Source: an uncultured Sulfurovum sp. (GTDB lineage Bacteria > Campylobacterota > Campylobacteria > Campylobacterales > Sulfurovaceae). From it: a DNA stretch of 15,733 bases. The DNA lies in contig CAMZLC010000021.1 of assembly GCA_947311605.1 (NCBI GenBank), forward strand, positions 1 through 15,733, in the 5' to 3' direction. Of this stretch, positions 1 through 7,974 are shown piece by piece (position 1 is the first letter of the stretch; each line of letters begins with the position of its first letter). Under the pieces are notes generated by a model, which saw only the letters and a program-made list of their open reading frames with translations, made no database searches and was not told where the DNA came from. The position numbers and the translations under genes were made by a program.

Positions 1-2462
1 ATGCGCCGAGGAATAATGGTGCGGAACCCTATGCGGCAATCGATGTCGACGGCACGCTCTATTATGCGGCTAATGATGGTATCCATGGCAATGAACTCTG
101 GAAAAGTGACGGTACCCCAGACGGCACTGTGTTAGTCAAAGATATCCGAAGTGGTAGCAGCGGCTCTGATCTCGATCAACTCACCAATGTCAACGGCACG
201 CTCTACTTTAGAGCCAATGATGGCATCAACGGCACAGAACTCTGGAAAAGTGACGGTACCCCAGACGGCACTGTGTTAGTCAAAGATATCCGAAGCGGGG
301 ATGGCTCTTCCGTTCCCGACTATCTCACCAATGTCAACGGCATGCTCTATTTTAGTGCGTATGATAGTACCCATGGTAGAGAGCTCTGGAAAAGTGACGG
401 TACAGGAGGTGGCACTATGATAGTAAAGGATATTGTTTCTGGTAATGTCAGTTCCAATATTCGCTATCTCACCAATATCAACAACACACTCTATTTTGCA
501 GCCAAAGATAGTATTAATGGTACTGAGCTCTGGAAAAGCGATGGCACAACAGTCAACACCGTGATGGTTAAGGATATACGAAGTGGTAATCTCGGCTCCA
601 ATTTGAGAAACCTTACCAATGTCAATAACACACTCTATTTTACCGCCAATGATGGTGCTAACGGAGAAGAGCTCTGGAAAAGCGATGGCACAACAGCCAA
701 CACTGTGATGATCAAAGATATCTTGAGCGGCGCAAGTGGCTCTTATCCTAGTCAACTGACCAATGTCAGCAATACACTCTATTTTACGGCTAATGACGGT
801 ACCAATGGCATTGAGCTCTGGAAAAGCGATGGCACAACAGTCAACACCGTGATGGTCAAAAATGTCCGAAGCGGTAGTTTTGGCTCTTATTCTGCCGATT
901 TCACCGATGTCAATGGTATACTTTATTTTGAAGCCGATGATGGTGTTCATGGTAAAGAACTTTGGAAAAGTGATGGCACAACAGCCAACACCGTAATGGT
1001 CAAAGATATTCAAGGCGGCAACAGAAGCTCCGCACCCCGTAATCTCACCAATGTCAACGGCACGCTTTATTTTGCGGCCAATGATGGCACCAACGGCTTT
1101 GAACTCTGGAAAAGTGATGGCACAGAAGCCCACACCGAGATGGTCAAAGATATCCGAAGCGGCGGTCTCGGCTCTTATCCCGGTAGTCTCATCAACATCA
1201 ATAGTGCACTTTATTTCTCAACCAACGACGGCACTAATGGTGTAGAGCTTTGGAAGAGTGACGGCACTGAGATTGGCACAGTAATGTTGAGAAATGCGAA
1301 TATGACAGGTGATAAATCGCTTGCTTTTTCCTCTATGGTCGAAATAAATGGTACATATTATTTTGCAGCCAATGACGGTACCAGCGGCACCGAACTCTGG
1401 AAGAGTGATGGAGCCCTAGCCAACACTGTGATGATCAAAGATATAAGAAGTGGCAACAGTGGTTCCGAACCTGACCATCTCGCCAATATCGATGGCACAC
1501 TCTATTTCGCAGCTGATGATAGTGTACACGGTAGAGAGCTATGGAAGAGCGATGGCACAGTAGCTGGCACCGTACTGGTCAAAGATATCCAAAGTGGCAT
1601 TCACGACTCTATTTTTTGGTTTTCAGATTTTGTCAATGTTGGCGGCACACTCTATTTTGCAGCTGATGATGGTGCCAATGGCACAGAACTCTGGAAAAGC
1701 AACGGCACAGAGGCTGGCACTGTGATGGTTAAAGATATCAGAAGTGGTGCAGGTGGCTCTTTCGTCGATAATCTTGCTGATGTCAACGGCACGCTCTACT
1801 TTACAGCCAATGACGGCTCTCACGGCACTGAGCTTTGGAAAAGTGACGGTACAACAGCCAACACCGTGATGATTAAAGATATCAGAAGTGGTGCAGGTGG
1901 CTCTTTCGTCGATAATCTTACTGATGTTAATGGCACGCTCTATTTTAGGGCAGACGACGGCACCAATGGCAGAGAACTCTGGAAAAGTGACGGTACAACA
2001 GCCAACACCGTGATGGTCAAAGACATTTGGGGTGGCAATTCTGGTTCTTCCCCCGACAATCTCACCAGCACTAACGGCATACTTTATTTCACTGCCAATG
2101 ATGGCACACATGGTAGCGAGCTCTGGAAAAGTGATGGCACAGAAGCCCACACCGAGATGGTCAAAGATATCTACATCAATCCGGGGGATCCAACGATTGG
2201 CTTTTTCCTTCCCATGAAGACATCATTGATCATATTTATGGTGGATCCATCAACCCATCATTATAATCAAATTTGGAAAAGCGATGGCACCGAGGCTGGC
2301 ACAGAGGTGGTCGTCAATCTTCTTGCAGATGAGAGGCTTATGTCTCCTCGTGATATCTTTGCAGACCAATTACTCTATGGTATACACAAGGGAGGTATCG
2401 ATCTCGGAACTGGGCTGTATCTCTATGATGGAAACAGCACGATAACCTTAGTAGAGCCTTAG
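1..2462 (+). CDS. ELWxxDGT tandem-repeat protein, 5' end outside the window
   Basis: The reading frame (codons from position 3) is open to the left edge, so the GTG at 129 is not the real start. The visible ~820 residues are about 16 units of 48 residues. Each has the pattern VKDIRSG - LTNVNGTLYF - ANDGxxGxELWKSDGT - xxTV, the signature of ELWxxDGT repeats; the last ELWKSDGT-like copy is degenerate (QIWKSDGT), and one copy reads ELWKSNGT. Such repeats usually form beta-propeller-like folds in large exported or surface proteins; that role here is inference. After the last unit comes a short non-repetitive tail ending in TAG. No C-terminal sorting signal or membrane anchor is visible, and the signal peptide, if any, lies upstream. 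Low stop density on the opposite strand creates long antisense frames that I regard as artefacts. Confidence 0.9.
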   Translation, partial: APRNNGAEPYAAIDVDGTLYYAANDGIHGNELWKSDGTPDGTVLVKDIRSGSSGSDLDQLTNVNGTLYFRANDGINGTELWKSDGTPDGTVLVKDIRSGDGSSVPDYLTNVNGMLYFSAYDSTHGRELWKSDGTGGGTMIVKDIVSGNVSSNIRYLTNINNTLYFAAKDSINGTELWKSDGTTVNTVMVKDIRSGNLGSNLRNLTNVNNTLYFTANDGANGEELWKSDGTTANTVMIKDILSGASGSYPSQLTNVSNTLYFTANDGTNGIELWKSDGTTVNTVMVKNVRSGSFGSYSADFTDVNGILYFEADDGVHGKELWKSDGTTANTVMVKDIQGGNRSSAPRNLTNVNGTLYFAANDGTNGFELWKSDGTEAHTEMVKDIRSGGLGSYPGSLININSALYFSTNDGTNGVELWKSDGTEIGTVMLRNANMTGDKSLAFSSMVEINGTYYFAANDGTSGTELWKSDGALANTVMIKDIRSGNSGSEPDHLANIDGTLYFAADDSVHGRELWKSDGTVAGTVLVKDIQSGIHDSIFWFSDFVNVGGTLYFAADDGANGTELWKSNGTEAGTVMVKDIRSGAGGSFVDNLADVNGTLYFTANDGSHGTELWKSDGTTANTVMIKDIRSGAGGSFVDNLTDVNGTLYFRADDGTNGRELWKSDGTTANTVMVKDIWGGNSGSSPDNLTSTNGILYFTANDGTHGSELWKSDGTEAHTEMVKDIYINPGDPTIGFFLPMKTSLIIFMVDPSTHHYNQIWKSDGTEAGTEVVVNLLADERLMSPRDIFADQLLYGIHKGGIDLGTGLYLYDGNSTITLVEP
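3..2340 (+). repeat. 144-bp coding tandem repeat array
   Basis: The DNA under the ELWxxDGT protein repeats every 144 bp. Some neighbouring units are identical over long stretches: 93-151 equals 237-295 (59 bp), and 1731-1775 equals 1875-1919 (45 bp). Both pairs are offset by exactly 144 bp. The central units and the last one are more diverged. This mixture suggests recent unit duplication or gene conversion in parts of the array. Confidence 0.85.
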
Positions 2463-2499
2463 ATATCCAACTTTAATCCCTTTCTTCCCAAGGGCTAAT

Positions 2500-2522
2500 C
2501 CCACCCCTCAAAAAGGGGCGGG
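2500..2522. terminator. GC-rich hairpin downstream of the repeat protein gene
   Basis: Arms 2500-2508 and 2514-2522 pair (CCC-A-CCCCT with AGGGG-C-GGG, one A/C mismatch) around a 5-nt loop. The hairpin lies 38 bp after the stop codon and could end transcription. No T-run follows on either strand, so it may instead be a structural end of a decayed mobile element. Confidence 0.4.
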
Positions 2523-2567
2523 GACTTCAGCCTCCGAACTAAAGCGACCAAGGCTATTTTCTCCTGT

Positions 2568-2605
2568 CATTAAGTTGAGAGGATATGCAAGTGCTTAACT
2601 TAATG
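2568..2605. repeat. 12-bp inverted repeat in the intergenic region
   Basis: CATTAAGTTGAG (2568-2579) pairs with CTTAACTTAATG (2594-2605) across a 14-nt loop: 11 Watson-Crick pairs and one G-T wobble. It sits between two genes with no T-run after it. It may be a transcription terminator, an operator or a remnant of a transposon end. No coding sequence is seen in 2463-2725. Confidence 0.55.
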
Positions 2606-2677
2606 GCATTGACCCCCTCACTCCAGATAAGTTACACTCTTTTCCTCCCATGACACTGTTTTGCCACAAGTGTATGG

Positions 2678-2711
2678 TATGATGTGGGCAGCAGAGATAT
2701 TTTGCTATAAA
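2678..2711 (+). promoter_or_regulatory. candidate -10 elements upstream of the SH3b gene
   Basis: TATGAT at 2678-2683 would give a leader of about 35 nt that keeps the ribosome site at 2714-2720. A second, stronger-looking TGCTATAAA box ends at 2711. It shares the 13-mer TATTTTGCTATAA with the promoter of the channel operon (11026-11038), but it would start the transcript only a few bases before the ATG at 2726. I favour TATGAT as the working promoter. No clear -35 is seen, which is common for sigma-70 promoters in Campylobacterota. Confidence 0.35.
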
Positions 2712-2725
2712 AGAAAGGAACCACC

Positions 2726-3388
2726 ATGCCAAAAACACTCATCCTCTTCTTTTCCAGCTGTATGCTGTTGCAGGCCGAGCCGATGTACTTTCGGGTCGCC
2801 GGTGTGGAGCGTGGGGATACGCTGGCGGTGCGGGCGTCGCCCTCGTCACGATCAGGCAAGGTCGCTGAGCTGATGCCCTATGATACGGGTATCACCGTAG
2901 GCAGATGCGAAAAGCATGGGCGGAGCACCTGGTGCCAGATTGACTTTTTGACTGATGACTATCTCTTTTTTGAGAGGGAGTTGGGGCAGCACGAAGGATG
3001 GGTCAACCGACGCTATCTCAAGCAGGCGGACAATATACTCTACAGCGATGCCTTTGCCTACCGCTCCAATCACAATATCTTCCGTGTCCGTGGTGTCGCA
3101 GCGGGTGATACGCTGAGTGTACGCCAGGACCCCTGGGTAGAGGCTGACAACAAGACAGGTACACTACGGCATAACGACATCGGCATCATCGCCAGGAAGT
3201 GCCAGCGCATCAACCAGAGCCGCTGGTGTTATGTGGCGTATGCTGCACGCTATGTCAGCAGGGGTCCGGAGGCGGCACCGTTGCGTTTGGCGGTGATGGG
3301 CTGGGTCAATATGCGATATCTGGAGCTGGACAACTCGGGCAAAAAAGGCAGATTGTCTGATGTGACATTTAACGGGGAGGCGTATTGA
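2726..3388 (+). CDS. exported protein with two bacterial SH3 (SH3b) domains
   Basis: 220 aa; AAAGGAA at 2714-2720 sets the ATG. The first ~17 residues form an export signal, probably cut after LQA. A Cys at residue 12 (FSSC) makes a lipoprotein conceivable, but it is a poor lipobox. Two SH3b copies follow at about residues 20-98 and 117-199. Each has the pattern [YI]FRVxGVxxGDTLxVRxxP ... GI ... C ... WC ... GWVNxRYL. The paired cysteines 61/70 and 159/168 recur in both copies and could form disulfides. SH3b domains often bind peptidoglycan or peptides, so a periplasmic envelope role is likely but not shown. The stop codon overlaps the next start (TGATG), implying translational coupling. It is the first gene of a run of seven exported-protein genes. 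Confidence 0.85.
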   Translation: MPKTLILFFSSCMLLQAEPMYFRVAGVERGDTLAVRASPSSRSGKVAELMPYDTGITVGRCEKHGRSTWCQIDFLTDDYLFFERELGQHEGWVNRRYLKQADNILYSDAFAYRSNHNIFRVRGVAAGDTLSVRQDPWVEADNKTGTLRHNDIGIIARKCQRINQSRWCYVAYAARYVSRGPEAAPLRLAVMGWVNMRYLELDNSGKKGRLSDVTFNGEAY

Positions 3389-4077
3389 TGAGAAGAGAAG
3401 TGAAATATCTGCTTCAATGGATAGCGCTCGTGGGACTTGTGTTGGGTGTCAGCACACAATGCGCTAGTGCGCAATCCATCAGCTACAAGCCACTAAAAGC
3501 ACACGAGGGCAGAGGTGTAATCTCTTTGCAAAAGGCAATGTTGCGTGATGTCCACTTGGCAAAGCCTGTCAAGTATTTTGATATCAAGCAGTATGACCGA
3601 GACGGAAAATATGTTACCGGATGGTCGTTTGATATGGCAGCCTATAAAAAACTCTCAAACAAAGAGAAAAAGAGGATCCGTTCTGCCAAGGCAAAAAAGC
3701 CTAAGAGTTCATTTTGGAAACGATCTTTGAATGATGGTACTTTTGCCGGTTTTTACAATCTGCATTATCTTGATAGCCATTCAAGGGTGCAAACCATTAA
3801 CTCACGCAAGGATCTTCTTGTGTTTCTTGGTACCGTCGATACACCTGCGGAGCTAAGTATGCTATTTTTGGATCACAACTACGGAAAGATACGCTACAAG
3901 AAAATGGGAAATATCTATAATATGCGTATCAATAATGTTTACTCTTCTGATTGTGATGGGTGTGGTGAGCCTGCGTGCACACTGTTTGTCAGACAGAAAA
4001 TTATGGATAACAGAGGAAATATACTTTTAGACAAGCAGGTGAGTGAAAAGAGTTTCAAGAGTGAAAAAAAAGTGTAG
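3388..4077 (+). CDS. exported protein of unknown function, 'DTxAEL' family member 1
   Basis: 229 aa. I chose ATG 3388, not TTG 3385, because it overlaps the upstream TGA by one base and has GGGGAGG at 3374-3380. A signal peptide with a clear hydrophobic core ends near residue 29 (CASA/QS). The mature part is basic and has no recognised domain. Residues 137-172 contain IN-x3-DLLxFLGTVDTPAEL ... YGKIRYKK. This matches the protein at 8504-9184 in motif and in position (DTPAEL 151-156 here, DTEAEL 152-157 there). A cysteine cluster (CDGCGEPAC, 189-197) is unique to this copy; it could hold disulfides or a metal. Both proteins end with a D-x-x-G-x-[IL]-L strand. They look like homologues from an unnamed family; the function is not known to me. 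Confidence 0.75.
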   Translation: MRREVKYLLQWIALVGLVLGVSTQCASAQSISYKPLKAHEGRGVISLQKAMLRDVHLAKPVKYFDIKQYDRDGKYVTGWSFDMAAYKKLSNKEKKRIRSAKAKKPKSSFWKRSLNDGTFAGFYNLHYLDSHSRVQTINSRKDLLVFLGTVDTPAELSMLFLDHNYGKIRYKKMGNIYNMRINNVYSSDCDGCGEPACTLFVRQKIMDNRGNILLDKQVSEKSFKSEKKV

Positions 4078-4118
4078 TAGGTTTTAGCTTCTATGCGAGA
4101 GCATCAAGGAAAAATGCG

Positions 4119-4925
4119 ATGAAAAAACTGGCATGGATCTGCATATTGTCGATTTGGGCATATGCCCATAGTGAACAGCCCAAGCAAGAGATCACTCTAG
4201 CCACCGATTGGATCAGCTCCTGGGAGACCTGCCGGGGCGATGGTGCTCTCAAGATGGACGGCACGCTCTGGCAATTTGGTAAGGTCGGTGGATGTACTTG
4301 GGGGCAAATAACACCCATTAACTACGATATTAAAACAGGAAAAACTTCTTATCCAAAAGAAAAATGCACCTACTTTCTCAAGCCTAAAATAATAGGCTCT
4401 GGTTTTCAAGGGGCTAAAATCATTAACGGTGGGTATCGTGTGTATGCCATCAAACGAAACGGCACACTCTGGGGATGGGGAGAGCGCTTAGGTGTTAAAC
4501 CTAAAAAGTTAAGCAGTTCCAAAAAATGGGTTGATTTTGCCGTAGTGCATGAGGGGAATGGATGCTGCAGTTATGATATAGGGTTACAAGCGGATGGCAC
4601 ACTTTGGAGGTTTTCAGAATTTATGAAGCCTTTAAAACTCAAAAGAATTAGCAAAGTACATTGGAGTAAGGTCATCATTGAGTGTTGCACAATATATGGA
4701 GAGAAAAAAGATGGAACAATCTGGATAAAAGAGGGGAATGAATCTTTCAATAGATATTCAAAAAGAAAGTGTGGTGTTGTAAGTAGAGAGTTGTGCCTGA
4801 ACATCAAAGCAAGATTGAGAAAAATGCCTAAAAACAGCATTTTGAACTACAGTCAGACTCATCAAAAAGTCAAAGCTGCAAAGAGAGCAGGTGCACTTTG
4901 GAACCGTCCAAAATGTCATTATTAG
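4119..4925 (+). CDS. exported RCC1-like repeat protein, possibly C-terminally truncated
   Basis: 268 aa; AAGGA at 4106-4110, start ATG 4119. The signal peptide ends at AYA/HS (residue 16). Four repeats of the RCC1/ATS1-like type are visible: ALKMDGTLWQFG (43-54), AIKRNGTLWGWG (110-121), GLQADGTLWRFS (155-166) and GEKKDGTIWIKE (194-205). A fifth, degenerate one (AKRAGALWNRP, 254-264) is followed at once by the stop. RCC1-type propellers normally have seven blades, so five, with the last cut off, suggests decay or a shortened gene. Several Cys pairs (149/150, 189/190) occur. The 3' half is more A-rich than the 5' half. Propeller proteins of this kind serve as binding scaffolds; the partner is unknown. 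Confidence 0.7.
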   Translation: MKKLAWICILSIWAYAHSEQPKQEITLATDWISSWETCRGDGALKMDGTLWQFGKVGGCTWGQITPINYDIKTGKTSYPKEKCTYFLKPKIIGSGFQGAKIINGGYRVYAIKRNGTLWGWGERLGVKPKKLSSSKKWVDFAVVHEGNGCCSYDIGLQADGTLWRFSEFMKPLKLKRISKVHWSKVIIECCTIYGEKKDGTIWIKEGNESFNRYSKRKCGVVSRELCLNIKARLRKMPKNSILNYSQTHQKVKAAKRAGALWNRPKCHY

Positions 4926-4937
4926 TAGAGTATCTAG

Positions 4938-4958
4938 TTTTGCCACACTTTTGCCACA
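4938..4958 (+). promoter_or_regulatory. tandem TTTTGCCACA boxes upstream of the vWA gene
   Basis: TTTTGCCACA occurs at 4938-4947 and again at 4949-4958, offset by 11 bp, about one helical turn. The extended 11-mer TTTTGCCACAA at 4949-4959 is also found at 2659-2669, upstream of the SH3b gene. The first copy could supply a -35-like TTGCCA (4940-4945), 18 bp before TAGATA (4964-4969). A regulator site shared by the two transcription units is possible but unproven. Confidence 0.35.
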
Positions 4959-5001
4959 AATTTTAGATACACTACTGCATAATTATGAACAGGAGAAGTA
5001 C

Positions 5002-6711
5002 ATGAAGAGGTTTTTGCTGGGTGTTGTAGTTTTGTTGGGTGTGTTGACCGGAGGCGTGAGTGCGAATACTGCTCCCAAGGCGATGATCATTTTTGATGCA
5101 TCGGGCAGTATGTGGGGGCAGATCGACGGGGTCAACAAGATCGTCATTGCCCGTGATGCACTCAAATCAGTGGTGCAAAAATGGAACCCAAAGGTCGAGC
5201 TGGGGCTCACGGTCTACGGACACAGGGTCAAGGGAGACTGCAATGATATCGAGACCGTGATCCCTATCGGCAGGGTGCGCAAAAAGCAGATGATCGATAC
5301 CGTCTATGGGATCATGCCCAAAGGGATGACCCCTATCGCCAAATCACTGCGTCAGGTGGCCAATACCTTCCGCCAGTATGAGGGGTAGACTACGATCATC
5401 CTCATCTCGGATGGGCGTGAGAGCTGTGATGCAGACCCCTGTGCTACCGCCAGGCAGCTCAAGGCAGAAGGGATCAATTTCGTCGCACATGTCGTAGGCT
5501 TCAATGTTGATACTGCGACAGACCGGCAGCTTGCCTGTGTCGCCAAAGCCACAGGCGGAGAGTATTTCTCGGCGAAAAATGCCTCCGCACTCAACAAAGC
5601 GATCAAAGTCATCGCCAAAAAAGTGGCAAAACCCAAGCCCAAACCTGTGATCAGGAAACCCAAAAACAATCTGGAGATTAGTGCCAGCAGCACCAAGGGG
5701 GGTCCACTCATCAAAGCAGATTTTGAGATCTACAGTGCAAGCGGGAAAAAACTGACCGACACCTACACAACCTACACGGACAAGCCAAGAATATTCACGG
5801 TGCCATCTGGGAACTATCAGATCAAGATGCACCACGGTATGCTCAGCAAAAGCAAAAAGTTCATCACCAACACCAAGAGAATAAGCAAAGTACACCTGGT
5901 GCTTGGAAATGAAGGCACCATCGAAGTCACCGCCTCAGAAACAGAGGGCGGCAAGTGGATTAATGCAAATTGTCGTGCCTACAACAGCGACCAGAGCGAT
6001 AGCTGGTATATCGGCCCAAGAAAGAAAAAAGCCGGAACGAAACAACTGCCTGTAGGAAAATATACGCTTAAATGCAGCTACAATGCCTTTAAGAAAAAAG
6101 CAGCCTTTGAGATCAAGGCAGGTGAAGCTGCAAAAGTGCATGTGGTCTTTGAGCGGTTCAAAATACTGCCTCAATGCAAAAATACTGCCTCTGCGGTGGA
6201 CTACGAAGTCTATGCGACGAATGGGCGTTTGGTGTTTGATGCCAGGCAGCCTTGCACCAAGCCACTGCAGCTGACGCTTGATGCCGAGGATTATACCCTG
6301 GAAGCCACCATAGACGGCAGTGTCAAAAAGGCCAAGTTCACCGTAGGTTCCAGTAGCAAAAGCATGGTACTGGACCTGACCAATCTCAATCACGAAGCAG
6401 AGATACAAGCGGACACGCAGACGCTTAAACCAGCCAACCCCAAGCCCCAAGAAGAGCAGCTGCAGCAGCTGGATCAGGCTGCAGGCGTGATCCTCGAGGA
6501 GGCGAACAAGGCCACGCGTGCACACAAAGAGGATATCCAAAAAGTAGGCGCGCTGCTCAATGCACTGGGTGGATTGCTCGGCAATACATCTGCTGCCTCA
6601 AAAGAGACCAAAAAGCCCAAGATTAAACAGGTCGATCAGAAAGCACAAAAAGAAAATGCGGACAAGGCGTTTGACGAGGCAGACAGAGACCTGGAGATGT
6701 TTACGAAGTAG
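5002..6711 (+). pseudogene. exported vWA-domain protein interrupted by an in-frame TAG at 5386
   Basis: The full frame is 570 codons, starting at ATG 5002 with AGGAGAAG at 4991-4998. A signal peptide ends near residue 21. The vWA fold begins with a MIDAS motif D32-A-S-G-S36 and has the MIDAS threonine T110 (KGMTPIA). Codon 129 is TAG. The same frame then resumes perfectly with TTIILISDGRESC (MIDAS Asp137), ADPCATARQLKAEGI, HVVGF and ATGGEYFSA, all typical of this vWA subfamily. Three similar beta-sandwich units follow (about 224-302, 305-383 and 385-461), each with a GxY/xDYxL turn. A charged, probably helical tail (~480-569) ends at TAG 6709. No start codon with a ribosome site lies just after the TAG; the first in-frame candidate is GTG 5623, past the vWA fold. 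The gene is therefore a pseudogene, a readthrough gene or the site of a base-call error. TAG ends other genes here, so genome-wide recoding is unlikely. Confidence 0.85.
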
Positions 6712-6839
6712 TATGGATACTTCACTGAAAGTGGAGACTTTAGTCCCAGCCGAATCCAGATGCAGGACAGAGCTCTCCATATTCAGTAATTCAACCCAAA
6801 CTATGCACTAGTTTGAGTTCAAATAAAAAGGAAAAACAG

Positions 6840-7958
6840 ATGAATCCAAAAACAATAGTGGCACTTTTGGTGCTCGCAACAGGCGGTATGGCTACAGCAG
6901 GCAGCGATACGACAAAACGCTACGGTATCCAGCATGCCAAGATACGCTATGAGATACGAGGCGGTGGCGACATCATGGGCATGGTCAAGACCAAGATCAA
7001 AGGCAAAAAACGGGTGATCTTCGATCATTACGGTACCAAGGAGATCACAGAGGTTGCCAAAGTCACACAGACGACCACCAACGGCAAGAGCAACGTGAAG
7101 AAAGTGCATACCATGACCTACATGAACGGAGGCACCCTCTATCGTGTGGACTTCAAGCACAAGAGAATCATCCGGATGAAAAATGCCGGCATGGCTGCTG
7201 CCGCACTGTTTGGCGGCGCTAAAAATAGGGCAAAGAACGGCAAAGCAATGATGCAAAAAATGGGTGGCAAGATGATTGGCAAGGACAAAGTACTGGGCTA
7301 TACCTGTGAAGTATGGGATCTCATGGGGGTGCAGCAGTGCATCTATAAAGGCGTGGTGCTGAGAATCGTCTCCGATATTATGGGAATAAAAAACTCCGAG
7401 GTAGCCACACAGATAGACTTCAGTCCGACACTGAACCCCAATAGCTTCAAATTGCCTGATTTTCCTATTTATGATGTGCAGGGGAATAAGCTGGAGAGAA
7501 GCAAACTGGATACCATGGATGAACGATCTGAAGTGAAAGCAGAAAAAAATGCAGGAGATATGGCTGCATTGGGTGCAGCAATGGCTACCGCAATGCAAAG
7601 TACTGGAGTGAAGAAAGGAGAGACACTAACAAAAGCCCAGGAGAAAAAGATGGAAAACAGCATGATGAACGCCATGTTCCCGCGCATGAAAAGGAAAATG
7701 TTGGCCGAGTCAAAAGCGCTGGAGTTCGCCAAAGTTTGTTTGGAAAAAGCAGATACCCTGAAAGAGGCAAATGCCTGTGAAGAGAAAATGGATACCATGA
7801 GAGCGGAGCCAAGTGACCCGGAAGACAAATTGCAAAAGTGGGATAGCAAAACAAAAAAAGAGACACTTGGTTTCATTGATCAGGCACTTAAGAGAATGGA
7901 GTGTGCTAAAAATGCCAATAGTATGCAAGAGATGAGACAATGCATGCCAGAAAACTAA
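6840..7958 (+). CDS. exported protein, LolA/DUF4412-like N-terminal part and Cys-paired helical C-terminus
   Basis: 372 aa. I prefer ATG 6840 (AAAAGGA at 6826-6832) to the upstream TTG 6813. The signal peptide ends around ATA/GS (residue 20). Residues ~25-215 have a beta-rich pattern (YRVDFKHKRIIRM; KVLGYTCEVWDLMGVQQCIYKGVVLRI), reminiscent of DUF4412/LolA-like envelope proteins; this assignment is tentative. A Met-, Lys- and Ala-rich helical segment follows. The C-terminus carries two copies of a C-x12-C motif (Cys300/313 and Cys355/368), each with the pattern CxxKA/NA-x-S/T-xxE-xxxC. The copies are 55 residues apart and look like two disulfide-pinned helical hairpins. It lies 128 bp after the vWA frame and 16 bp before the next gene, so it is likely co-transcribed with the latter. 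Confidence 0.75.
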   Translation: MNPKTIVALLVLATGGMATAGSDTTKRYGIQHAKIRYEIRGGGDIMGMVKTKIKGKKRVIFDHYGTKEITEVAKVTQTTTNGKSNVKKVHTMTYMNGGTLYRVDFKHKRIIRMKNAGMAAAALFGGAKNRAKNGKAMMQKMGGKMIGKDKVLGYTCEVWDLMGVQQCIYKGVVLRIVSDIMGIKNSEVATQIDFSPTLNPNSFKLPDFPIYDVQGNKLERSKLDTMDERSEVKAEKNAGDMAALGAAMATAMQSTGVKKGETLTKAQEKKMENSMMNAMFPRMKRKMLAESKALEFAKVCLEKADTLKEANACEEKMDTMRAEPSDPEDKLQKWDSKTKKETLGFIDQALKRMECAKNANSMQEMRQCMPEN

Positions 7959-7974
7959 GAAGAGGGAAGAAAAA

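Noticed and set aside
276..1133. 285-codon open frame on the minus strand under the repeat protein
   Set aside because: It mirrors the 144-bp repeat in antisense with the same periodicity and has no ribosome site; the plus-strand ELWxxDGT frame explains it.
1623..2150. 175-codon minus-strand open frame
   Set aside because: Another antisense shadow of the same repeats, with the same repeated peptide pattern.
5386..5388. Pyrrolysine or general TAG recoding
   Set aside because: TAG terminates other genes in the window (e.g. at 2460 and 6709) and no supporting tRNA or synthetase gene is visible.
5344..5895. 183-codon and overlapping 120-codon minus-strand frames over the vWA gene
   Set aside because: The plus strand encodes clear vWA and beta-sandwich sequence across this interval; the antisense frames have no domain or start signal.
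6720..6736. 7-bp hairpin (arms 6720-6726 and 6730-6736) just after the vWA stop, considered as a terminator
   Set aside because: The stem is short with one wobble pair, and no T-run follows.
6713..6811. 32-codon frame in the gap after the vWA gene
   Set aside because: No ribosome site, low-complexity composition, and it ends before the real start region of the next gene; likely chance.
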